A DNA stretch of 8,900 bases from Planctomycetota bacterium (GTDB lineage: Bacteria > Planctomycetota > Phycisphaerae > Sedimentisphaerales > SM23-30): contig JAKQBU010000266.1 of assembly GCA_029573975.1 (NCBI GenBank), forward strand, positions 1 to 8,900. The letters run 5' to 3'. Of this stretch, positions 1 to 5,813 are shown one piece after another. Below the pieces are notes generated by a model, which ran no database searches, had not been told where the DNA came from, and was given only the letters and a program-made list of their open reading frames with translations. Position 1 is the first letter of the stretch. Every line of letters begins with the position of its first letter. The translations under genes and the position numbers were made by a program.

Positions 1-651
1 TTTGCATTCATAGGCCAGGATATCATGAAACCGCTGGTCCCACATCCGGTAGTCGTCATAATCCTGGGTCAAATCGGCCTCTTTTGCAATCTGCGGCCCC
101 CGCTCGTTCATTCGGGCCATAATGTCGGCAAGCTGCTCCAGCCCCTCTTCGGAGATGTTTTCCGCCGCCAGATACGCAATCCGCGGCTCTATGGTCAAAC
201 GGGTATCCAGAATCTGAAACATGTCGCTGCCGCTGAATTTCTCGAAAATCGGCGATAAAATACGCAGACTCGTCGTCGGATTAAAGGTATCAACAAACCA
301 GCCCGCCCCATGCCGGGACTGTACCACTCCCAGGGCCTGCATTATCATCAGGGCTTCCCGCAAGGACCGGTTTCCCACTTGTAGTATTTTGCTTAATTCT
401 TTTTCACTGGGCAGTTTATGACCGGGCGGCAACTGGGCGCCGCTGATATAATCGACCAGGGCATCCACAATCCGCTCCGACATTTTCGTCTGACTTAACG
501 GATTCAAACCATCAATGGATAGTTTTGGCTTTTTCGGCGGGGATGGCCATAGAGCATGATTCTCTTCATGGCCTGTTTCTGATATTTTCCCTTCCGGAAA
601 AGTCCCCAGCCGTGGTGAATTTGAATATCCCGTATTTCTTTCTTTATACAT
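1..651 (-). CDS. GntR/FadR-family transcriptional regulator (3' end cut by window)
   Basis: This is a DNA-binding repressor or activator of the FadR subgroup, reading from an ATG at 651 and open to the window edge (217 residues visible). An N-terminal tail of about 56 residues, rich in Pro, Lys and polar residues, precedes the winged helix. The winged helix (about 57-125) shows the family signatures SERIVDAL, LPPGHKLPSEKELSK and NRSLREAL, then GVVQSRHGAGWFV as the wing. An FCD ligand domain follows (about 140 onward), with RLTIEPRIAYLAAENISEE and WDQRFHDIL; Asp and His of the latter are metal ligands in FCD proteins. The ATG at 651 is the only ATG before an upstream stop at 670, but its ribosome site is weak (CAGG). 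The ATG at 483 (MSERIV) would give a normal-length family N-terminus, so the tail may be untranslated. The ligand cannot be inferred. The family is secure; the start is not. Confidence 0.9.
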   Translation of the reverse strand, partial: MYKERNTGYSNSPRLGTFPEGKISETGHEENHALWPSPPKKPKLSIDGLNPLSQTKMSERIVDALVDYISGAQLPPGHKLPSEKELSKILQVGNRSLREALMIMQALGVVQSRHGAGWFVDTFNPTTSLRILSPIFEKFSGSDMFQILDTRLTIEPRIAYLAAENISEEGLEQLADIMARMNERGPQIAKEADLTQDYDDYRMWDQRFHDILAYECK

Positions 652-802
652 AAACCTGAATCCCGACTTTTATAAAATCCTTATTTTAATACACTTATGC
701 AATTTTCCGGCTGCTTTCTTACCCTCTATTTTCTTTAAGAGCCTCTAACCAATAGACGTAAAACGCTGTTTTCTTTCATTAAAATAGAACCTCGAAGATA
801 GC

Positions 803-831
803 ATAATGATGTTTTTGTCATGGTTTGTCAA
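803..831 (-). promoter_or_regulatory. Candidate sigma-70 promoter for the GntR regulator
   Basis: On the minus strand there is a perfect -35 box TTGACA (831-826), a 17-base spacer and CATTAT as -10 (808-803, four of six consensus bases). Transcription would start near 796, leaving a leader of about 145 bases before the ATG at 651. Two copies of TGACAAA, ten bases apart (830-824 and 820-814), overlap the -35 box and the spacer. They lie one helical turn apart and could be a regulator site. This is sequence pattern only. Confidence 0.5.
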
Positions 832-905
832 ATTGAATTATCTCCTGTCATCTTTACCCCTCACTGCCTTCGTTCAAGCTGTTTTTTTCTCTTTCTTTTG
901 CTTTC

Positions 906-928
906 GGGAGCTTAGATTTACTGCTCCC
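906..928. repeat. Short inverted repeat GGGAGC-N11-GCTCCC
   Basis: The two 6-base arms are perfect reverse complements with an 11-base AT-rich spacer, about 17 bases between arm centres. No T-run follows on either strand, so it does not look like a terminator. It lies between the divergent promoters and could be an operator, but chance is possible. Confidence 0.35.
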
Positions 929-1072
929 CTTCCAATCCTCTGCGCCAATAACCAGTTACAGTCTATTTAACAAGAACTTACAAAACAATCCCAAAAAGAC
1001 GGAACCGGCAAGAGTCGATATTGACATCCAAAAACGGCTCTGGCTTCCCAATAACAAGAGATCGAAATGTTT

Positions 1073-1100
1073 TTGACGCTGGCGTAAAAAAATGTATAAA
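1073..1100 (+). promoter_or_regulatory. Candidate upstream promoter of the ferredoxin gene
   Basis: TTGACG (1073-1078) is a five-of-six match to the -35 box. After 16 bases comes TATAAA (1095-1100), a five-of-six -10 box. The predicted start near 1107 gives a leader of about 118 bases to the ferredoxin ATG. This is the stronger of two tandem candidates. Confidence 0.5.
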
Positions 1101-1127
1101 AATTCGTAATTTTTTGAAATTTGGCAG

Positions 1128-1156
1128 TTGAAAACCCCGCTTGATTTTACTATAGG
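1128..1156 (+). promoter_or_regulatory. Candidate proximal promoter of the ferredoxin gene
   Basis: TTGAAA (1128-1133), a 17-base spacer and TATAGG (1151-1156) form a plausible second sigma-70 promoter. Its start near 1163 would lie just before the 8-bp tandem repeat, so the repeat would sit in the transcribed leader. Confidence 0.4.
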
Positions 1157-1168
1157 GATTGCATTTAG

Positions 1169-1208
1169 TTTTATTGCTTTATTGTTTTATTGTTTTATTG
1201 TTTTAACC
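1169..1208 (+). repeat. Tandem 8-bp repeat (TTTTATTG) in the ferredoxin leader
   Basis: Four consecutive 8-base units run from 1169 to 1200: TTTTATTG, CTTTATTG, TTTTATTG, TTTTATTG. A degenerate half unit (TTTTAACC) follows at 1201-1208. The array ends six bases before the Shine-Dalgarno GGAGG (1214-1218) and lies downstream of both promoter candidates. Simple repeats of this kind can change copy number by slippage, and an unstructured AU-rich leader can raise translation; neither is shown here. Confidence 0.85.
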
Positions 1209-1224
1209 TATATGGAGGTCTTTT

Positions 1225-1398
1225 ATGGCAGTAAAAGTGGATCTGGATAAGTGCAATGGTTGCGGTACCTGCACGGAAGCGTGTCCCGCGGAAGCCTTGA
1301 GCGTCGCGGACGAAAAAGTAGTTGTCAACGAAGATGCCTGCATTGACTGCGGTGTTTGCGTGGACGAATGCCCGGTGAATGCCCTATCGTTAGATTAA
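1225..1398 (+). CDS. 2[4Fe-4S] ferredoxin, clostridial type
   Basis: This small soluble electron carrier has 57 residues, about the usual size for the bacterial 8Fe-8S family (roughly 55-60). Two cluster motifs are complete: CNGCGTC with ACP (Cys10, 13, 16 and 20) and CIDCGVC with ECP (Cys39, 42, 45 and 49). As usual in the family, the fourth Cys of each motif ligates the other cluster, and each is followed by Pro. Such proteins shuttle low-potential electrons for partners such as pyruvate:ferredoxin oxidoreductase or hydrogenase; no partner gene is in the window. The start is firm, with Shine-Dalgarno GGAGG (1214-1218) six bases before the ATG. The gene has its own promoters and terminator, so it is probably monocistronic. 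It is acidic (many Asp and Glu), as expected. Confidence 0.97.
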   Translation: MAVKVDLDKCNGCGTCTEACPAEALSVADEKVVVNEDACIDCGVCVDECPVNALSLD

Positions 1399-1443
1399 CC
1401 GTCTATTTTTTTCAGCGGGTAGGACAGAAATCGGACCGATCGA

Positions 1444-1497
1444 TTGACGTACAGGCGTATCACATCTTTTGTGGTATGCTTGTGCGTCAAATTTTTT
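1444..1497 (+). terminator. Rho-independent terminator after the ferredoxin gene
   Basis: Bases 1444-1464 pair with 1470-1490 over 21 positions around a TCTTT loop, and six T follow (1492-1497). Seventeen pairs are Watson-Crick and four are G-U (1450-1484, 1454-1480, 1457-1477, 1460-1474). All four wobbles would become A-C mismatches in minus-strand RNA, and no T-run follows in that direction. The element should therefore end only the ferredoxin transcript and not the converging signalling operon. Confidence 0.9.
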
Positions 1498-1507
1498 GCC
1501 GGCTGAT

Positions 1508-2587
1508 TCAGAGGGATCCGATATGGGTTTGTAAGATATAGGTGGATCGGACCGCCCGGCCCAGCGGCGGTACATACATCTCCAGCCGCTGCATATCCCC
1601 TTCCCGCAATGGCTCCCGCGCGTGGCGGTACACGATCAAAATGCCGAGCAGCTCCCCCTCAGCCAGGACCGGCAGAGCCAGCAGCGACAACCCCGCCAGC
1701 AGCTTTTTCTGTTTTCCGGTAAGTTCGGCACAACGCTCCGCTTCGGGTATGAGCCAGCGGCGCTGCCGGGCCGATACCATACGAACCAGCGTTTCACTAA
1801 ATAGCTTTTCCAGCTCCTCTATGTCATCCGCCCGATCATACCACAACCCGGAAAGGTGGGCTTCAAAACGCTTCTCCGCCGCCAGATAAAAGGCGGTACT
1901 GGATTCCGGAATCTGATGCTGGATCATCTTTAACGCTTTATGCAGCATATACCCCAGATCGAACTCCCCGGCCAGGCCGTTCTGAAAATCGCATAACCGC
2001 TGCAGCTCCTGCACCGATTTGGTCAAAAATTGATTGGAATGTACCAGATCACGGCACAAAATATCCACCTTATGGCGAAGCTGGCGGCGCTTTTGATTTA
2101 AATCCCGGCACAATTGGCGGACCTTGTCCTGCCGGAATATCTGTTTTCTCCGTTGCTGATTTTTCACCAGTGCCTGCTGAACTACCCGCCGCACGGTTTC
2201 CCCCTCAAAAGGATGGGCCAGAAGTCCCTCCAGCCCCAGCAAATGGGCCTGCACAATATCGCCCGGCCGGCAATCCGACAAAACTCCGACCACCGCCGCC
2301 CCCTCACCAGGCAGCGAATCCCGCACCTGGCGGAAGGCTTCGATCCCTTCCGGCATTTCGCACAACTCGCAAATGGTCTCCGCGGGCAGCGAAAGAAACA
2401 CCACATCCGCTGTTTCCAGGGGCAACGCGGACCAGAACTGCAAATCCGTCAGCCGGATGGCCGGCAGATGTGCCGCCTCCGCCTGGCGGCAGGAATATCC
2501 GGCCGATGCCGGAAGGATTTCTTCCATTTCCAGGCCCAGCGCCTTCGGAAGCACACACAATATACTAATGGATGGGTTGGTTTTCAA
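1508..2587 (-). CDS. Degenerate receiver / coiled-coil / GAF-domain protein
   Basis: This is the last gene of the signalling operon (359 residues), 34 bases after the kinase stop. Residues about 6-140 read like a receiver fold, but key residues are gone. VVFLSLP puts Ser66 where the phosphoacceptor Asp would sit, and AHPF (124-127) has His in place of the conserved Lys of KPF. The C-terminal receiver pattern (VGVLSD, then GLEGLLAHPFEGETVRRVVQQAL) is otherwise recognisable. A basic, heptad-like coiled coil (about 142-200) leads to a GAF-like domain (about 205-350, ending LALPVLAEGELLGILIVYR). No kinase, cyclase, phosphodiesterase or output DNA-binding domain is seen. The start is a TTG at 2587 with AGGGAG just upstream; no ATG or GTG lies between it and the upstream stop. 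It may be a sensor or connector for the kinase. Domain calls are by eye. Confidence 0.8.
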   Translation of the reverse strand: MKTNPSISILCVLPKALGLEMEEILPASAGYSCRQAEAAHLPAIRLTDLQFWSALPLETADVVFLSLPAETICELCEMPEGIEAFRQVRDSLPGEGAAVVGVLSDCRPGDIVQAHLLGLEGLLAHPFEGETVRRVVQQALVKNQQRRKQIFRQDKVRQLCRDLNQKRRQLRHKVDILCRDLVHSNQFLTKSVQELQRLCDFQNGLAGEFDLGYMLHKALKMIQHQIPESSTAFYLAAEKRFEAHLSGLWYDRADDIEELEKLFSETLVRMVSARQRRWLIPEAERCAELTGKQKKLLAGLSLLALPVLAEGELLGILIVYRHAREPLREGDMQRLEMYVPPLGRAVRSTYILQTHIGSL

Positions 2588-2621
2588 TTTCTCCCTTTCC
2601 TCCGGAAAACATCCATTCGGT

Positions 2622-4919
2622 TTAACTCACCACCACGTGATCCGCCGCGGCGATCTGCGAGACGGGCAATATCACCCGGGCAACCGTTCCTTTCCCCGCG
2701 TCACTGAAAAGACGCAAATGTCCGCCGTTGCTTTCGATATACCGCATACTGTGGCTCAGCCCTAGTCCGCGATTGCGGCCCGCCTTCTTCGCCGAAAAAA
2801 ATGGATCCATCGCTTTTCCCAGCGTTTCCGCATCCATGCCGATGCCGTGGTCCGTCACTTCCACCATCACCTCGCTGGTCAGTTCATCATACCGGGCACT
2901 CAGTACGACGGTTCCCCCCTTCCCCTCATACGAGTCCACCGCATTGGCGACCAGTTCCTCCACCGCCGTCCGGATCTGGCCGGGATCTACAAATATCGCC
3001 GGAAGATTCCCCTCGGTCTTGACTTCCAGAATCACTTGATTTTCCTGGGCCAGAGCCTTCTGGCTGGCTGTCACCTGTTCCAGCAGATTTTGTATCATCA
3101 CCGAATGCGGCTGCGGAATCGACGGCTTGGCAAATTCCATCAGATCCGATATAATATCGGCAATCACCTGCCCTTGCCGGGAAATCGCCTGCAGCATGGC
3201 CTTCCGGTCTTCCTCCTCTTCACTGGTCGCCAGAAACTGGGACCGCCCCACAATGATCGCCAGCGGATTGTTGATTTCATGGGCCGCGCCGCAGGCCATT
3301 TCGCCCACCGCCGCCAGGCTCCGCTTCTGCAGCAGTTCCCGCTGCGCTTCCTGCAGCACCCGATTGGTCTCCGCCATCTGCTCGCAAAGATGTACCTGCT
3401 GTTCCTGTTTCTGGGCCTGGCGTATCGCCAACGCCGCACTGGCCGCAAACGACTGGATCTCCCGGATTTCTTCCTGATAATCCGGCTTCTCGTCGGATGG
3501 CTGCCATACCACGGCCCCGATTGTCTGCCCGCTGTACGGCAGCGGCATCGTCAAAGTCCGGCTCAATTCAAATTGCGGCGCTACCTGCTCAAAAAACCAG
3601 AGATGCTCTTCCCCCGGCATCTGAATCGAAAAGCCTTCCGTCGTGGAAAGGGGCTGCGGCTGGTGCGCGGCCTCCGGATCGTCCGTTCGATCCACCAGAA
3701 AAACAGACGGCTTGGCTTCCCGCTGGGCCTTGAGGGCGCCCTCGATAATCCCTTCTTCCGGCGCCGCCGCGTACACCGCACACAGCTTGCAACCGATATG
3801 CTTTTGCCACAACTCCGACAAAAGCGTGCAGACTTCCACCACCGACTGCCCCGCCGTTAAACCAGTCCCCAATTCACTCAAAAGATGCAAATAACAACTG
3901 CGCATGGCCAGAATCCGGTTTTGCTCCTGCAATTGCGCATTCAGTTTTCCCAGTTCCTGGTTGGCTTCCGACAGCGCCTCATGGTACAAATCGTCCGGCT
4001 CGATCTCATCCAGACCCAGCATATTCGCCCGCTCGCTGATTTCCTCCCGCAATTGACGCGCAATTCGATCGATCGTTTCAGGCGAACAACCCCATTCCTT
4101 CGCCACCGTAACGGCTTTTTCCCCAAAATAATGATTCCCTGAATACCCGATCCGCTGCTCGCGAACCAGCAAATCCGCCAAATGCACGGTCCGTACAATG
4201 CTCCGATGCCGGACTGCCTCTGGCAGCGATTGCGGGCTGTGATGATGCAGCCAGACCGATTCCAGAATCGACAAAGGCAATTGCCATTTCTCCGCCAGCC
4301 GCTTCCCTACCACCGTATGATCGATTCCCAGCACCTTTTTCTCGACATCCGCGATATTCGCCAGCGACGATTCGGCAATCTGCACCACCCGCGAAAAACT
4401 CCGCGGCAAACAGGCATCCAACGCCACTTTCCCCATATCATGCAGCAGGCCGCACACAAAGGCTTCTTCCGGATCCACTTTCGGATCGATTTCCGAAATC
4501 AGCATCTTTGCCGCACAGGCCGCCGCCAGACTGTGCTTCCAGAATTCCTCCCGTTTGAAATGTCCTTCGCTGGGCGTCGATACCCCGCCCAATGTCTCGA
4601 ATACCTTGATGCTCAGCACTGCATTCCGGATGGCGTCAAAGCCCAGCATCACCACCGCCTTGCTCAGCGAAACCGAACCGGGCCGGATCCCGTGTTCCGC
4701 TCGGGTGGTTAAACGGATAATCTTGCTGGCCAGCGATTGATCCGATTTAATCAGCTCCACCACTTCATTGGCCTGCGTTCGGGTGTTTACGGTAATCTGC
4801 AGCAGCCGCGCCGCCACCGACGGCAGCGTCGGAAGCGATTGGAGCTGTTGAATGATTAATTCAACCTTCTTCCCCTTGGTATGGTTCTTCTCCTGTCCTG
4901 AATTCATAGGTCCTTGCAT
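2622..4919 (-). CDS. HDOD-GAF-histidine kinase hybrid sensor
   Basis: This 765-residue, apparently soluble sensor kinase has no membrane segment that I can see. An HDOD/HD region (about 20-255) contains HS (129), CGLLHDMGK (His160-Asp161), DHTVVGKRLAEKW (His201), a HHH triplet (225-227) and VHLADLL (Asp249), so the metal-binding H/HD/D pattern looks intact. A helical linker leads to a GAF-like domain (about 340-505) with GCKLC (Cys377, Cys380), then a coiled coil (505-535). The kinase core is complete: H-box GEMACGAAHEINNP (phosphoacceptor His547), N-box ELVANAVDS (Asn659), G1 DHGIGMD (690-696), F-box DPFFSAK and G2 NRGLGLS. The AAHEINNPL form resembles the NtrB-like kinases. It is the second gene of the operon, 39 bases after the response regulator, its probable partner. 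ATG 4907 is an alternative start, with AAGGA closer upstream; both sites are weak. Confidence 0.93.
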   Translation of the reverse strand: MQGPMNSGQEKNHTKGKKVELIIQQLQSLPTLPSVAARLLQITVNTRTQANEVVELIKSDQSLASKIIRLTTRAEHGIRPGSVSLSKAVVMLGFDAIRNAVLSIKVFETLGGVSTPSEGHFKREEFWKHSLAAACAAKMLISEIDPKVDPEEAFVCGLLHDMGKVALDACLPRSFSRVVQIAESSLANIADVEKKVLGIDHTVVGKRLAEKWQLPLSILESVWLHHHSPQSLPEAVRHRSIVRTVHLADLLVREQRIGYSGNHYFGEKAVTVAKEWGCSPETIDRIARQLREEISERANMLGLDEIEPDDLYHEALSEANQELGKLNAQLQEQNRILAMRSCYLHLLSELGTGLTAGQSVVEVCTLLSELWQKHIGCKLCAVYAAAPEEGIIEGALKAQREAKPSVFLVDRTDDPEAAHQPQPLSTTEGFSIQMPGEEHLWFFEQVAPQFELSRTLTMPLPYSGQTIGAVVWQPSDEKPDYQEEIREIQSFAASAALAIRQAQKQEQQVHLCEQMAETNRVLQEAQRELLQKRSLAAVGEMACGAAHEINNPLAIIVGRSQFLATSEEEEDRKAMLQAISRQGQVIADIISDLMEFAKPSIPQPHSVMIQNLLEQVTASQKALAQENQVILEVKTEGNLPAIFVDPGQIRTAVEELVANAVDSYEGKGGTVVLSARYDELTSEVMVEVTDHGIGMDAETLGKAMDPFFSAKKAGRNRGLGLSHSMRYIESNGGHLRLFSDAGKGTVARVILPVSQIAAADHVVVS

Positions 4920-4958
4920 CCTGCCCGCCGGAAATTGCTTCCCGGTTCTGCTCTTCTC

Positions 4959-5522
4959 TTATAATACCAATAATTCGGAGATCCGATTCACCAGCTCATC
5001 AATACTGAACGGCTTCTTCATAAAGGCATCCGCCCCCATCTTCAACAGTTGATCGATTTCTTCCTGGTTGATTACACCGCTGACAATAATGATTTTCATG
5101 TGCGAAAAGGCATCGTTCTGGCGGATCGTCTTGCAGACCACATTGCCGTTCACATCCGGCAGCATATAGTCCAGAATCATCAAATCCGGGCGGAACTCCT
5201 GGGTCAATACCCCCGCATCATACCCGCTGCTGGCGGTCCGAACCTCAAAGCGCCCGTCTCGATCCAGTACATCGACCAGCAGTTCCACAATCTCCGGATC
5301 GTCATCCACGACCAGAACTTTCCGTCGGCCCGATTCCAGCAAATCCAGGGGAATATCATTTTCCTTCATGAATTTGATCAGGCTTTCCCGCGGAATCCGG
5401 CGAAAACGGGATCCGGGCACGCGAAATCCCTGCAATTTCCCCGAATCAAAGCACCGTATCACCGTCTGTTGGCTGACTTTGCATATCGTCGCCACTTCGC
5501 CCGTAGAATATACATTCTTCAT
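4959..5522 (-). CDS. Response regulator with N-terminal excisionase/MerR-like HTH and C-terminal receiver
   Basis: First gene of the operon. The DNA-binding part comes first: residues about 2-55 (VYSTGEVATICKVSQQTVIR, then GKLQGFRVPGSRFRRIP) match the helix-turn-helix/wing of excisionase- and BldC/MerR-like proteins. A receiver follows (about 68-187) with acidic DDD (73-75), phosphoacceptor Asp118 in MILDYMLPDVNG, Ser148 in IIVSG and Lys170 in KKPF, so it should be phosphorylatable. HTH before receiver is the reverse of the usual OmpR/NarL order. Its likely donor is the kinase just downstream. I chose the ATG at 5522 because GGAG (5534-5531) lies eight bases upstream. A GTG at 5531 would add three residues but overlaps that ribosome site. 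The DNA target is unknown; the operon's own promoter region is a natural guess. Confidence 0.93.
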   Translation of the reverse strand: MKNVYSTGEVATICKVSQQTVIRCFDSGKLQGFRVPGSRFRRIPRESLIKFMKENDIPLDLLESGRRKVLVVDDDPEIVELLVDVLDRDGRFEVRTASSGYDAGVLTQEFRPDLMILDYMLPDVNGNVVCKTIRQNDAFSHMKIIIVSGVINQEEIDQLLKMGADAFMKKPFSIDELVNRISELLVL

Positions 5523-5551
5523 CACCAGCACTCCATAATGAGTTAGTAAAG

Positions 5552-5562
5552 TTTATATACCA
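5552..5562 (-). promoter_or_regulatory. Candidate extended -10 promoter just upstream of the response regulator
   Basis: On the minus strand TGG followed by TATATA (5562-5554) fits the extended -10 form TGnTATAAT, with an overlapping TATAAA at 5557-5552. No good -35 is found 17 bases upstream. Transcription would start near 5545, about 20 bases before the ATG. Confidence 0.35.
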
Positions 5563-5608
5563 TTTTTCCCAGTTAGCATCTCTTATTCAATTTACCTATA
5601 ATTCCTAG

Positions 5609-5636
5609 ATTAACTATCGACGCCGCCTATTGTCAA
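5609..5636 (-). promoter_or_regulatory. Candidate promoter of the signalling operon
   Basis: A perfect -35 box TTGACA (5636-5631), a 16-base spacer and GTTAAT as -10 (5614-5609, four of six) point toward the response regulator. The start near 5602 would give a leader of about 80 bases. Confidence 0.4.
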
Positions 5637-5653
5637 CTTAAATTCGCTTTATC

Positions 5654-5737
5654 GGGTAAGATGCTCTTTTTACGGATAGTACATGCGCTCTGTAGCGATA
5701 ATACCATTTGATTCGAATATGATGATTTTTCTTACCC
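5654..5737 (-). repeat. Inverted repeat GGGTAAGA / TCTTACCC enclosing a small hairpin
   Basis: Arms at 5654-5661 and 5730-5737 are perfect 8-base reverse complements separated by 68 bases. Inside are a CGCT-CTGT-AGCG hairpin (5686-5697) and the palindrome ATTCGAAT (5711-5718). Together they could fold into a branched RNA downstream of mnmG, or serve as a pair of protein sites upstream of the promoter at 5609-5636. I do not recognise a known RNA family. Confidence 0.4.
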
Positions 5738-5796
5738 CTCCCCCCTATTTTACCCAATTAATCTTGGAATGACTTAGCCCTGATGTCCATATTTTG

Positions 5797-5808
5797 CACC
5801 GCACGGTG
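5797..5808 (-). other. Palindrome CACCG-CA-CGGTG just past the mnmG stop
   Basis: This 12-base palindrome begins five bases after the mnmG stop codon in transcription order. As RNA it would give a four-pair stem on a GUGC loop, with outer AUUU/AAAU pairing beyond a 2x2 mismatch. It has no U-run after it, so it is not a standard terminator; it may be a 3'-end stabilising hairpin or a protein site. Confidence 0.35.
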
Positions 5809-5813
5809 AGAAA

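Larger units (their letters stand above)
652..1224. other. AT-rich intergenic region between divergent regulator and ferredoxin genes
   Basis: No convincing reading frame is seen on either strand in these 573 bases. The gap holds the minus-strand promoter at 803-831, a 6-bp inverted repeat (GGGAGC at 906-911, GCTCCC at 923-928, 11-base spacer), two forward promoter candidates (1073-1100 and 1128-1156) and an 8-bp tandem repeat (1169-1200). Base composition is much more AT-rich than the flanking genes. The remainder, about 660-800 and 930-1070, shows nothing I can name. Confidence 0.7.
5523..5813 (-). other. Intergenic region between mnmG and the signalling operon
   Basis: These 291 AT-rich bases carry the palindrome after mnmG, a C-rich tract on the plus strand (5735-5746), the inverted repeat 5654-5737, the candidate promoters at 5609-5636 and 5552-5562, and the ribosome site GGAG (5534-5531). 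No reading frame of note is seen. The lack of a clear rho-independent terminator means read-through from mnmG into the operon is possible. Confidence 0.6.

Noticed and set aside
1021..1049. Perfect forward -35 box TTGACA
   Set aside because: No -10-like sequence lies 16-18 bases downstream; the region there is GC-rich (TGGCTTCCCA).
1121..1142. Possible sigma-54 promoter (TTGGCA, then CCGC)
   Set aside because: The GG and GC elements are 14 bases apart instead of 10, so the spacing is wrong for sigma-54.
1430..1554. Nine-base direct repeat ATCGGACCG at 1430-1438 and 1546-1554, the first within an 11-base palindrome
   Set aside because: Only two copies, one inside coding sequence and one outside; it is short enough to be chance and matches no mobile-element end or attachment site that I can support.
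2114..2707. Plus-strand frame opposite the third signalling gene
   Set aside because: It is antisense to a domain-bearing gene in an operon; no domain or start signal supports it.
2847..3860. Long plus-strand open frame (337 codons) opposite the kinase gene
   Set aside because: It lies fully antisense to a kinase with complete catalytic motifs, and its product is His/Arg/Leu/Pro-rich with no recognisable domain, as expected from a shadow of GC-biased codons.
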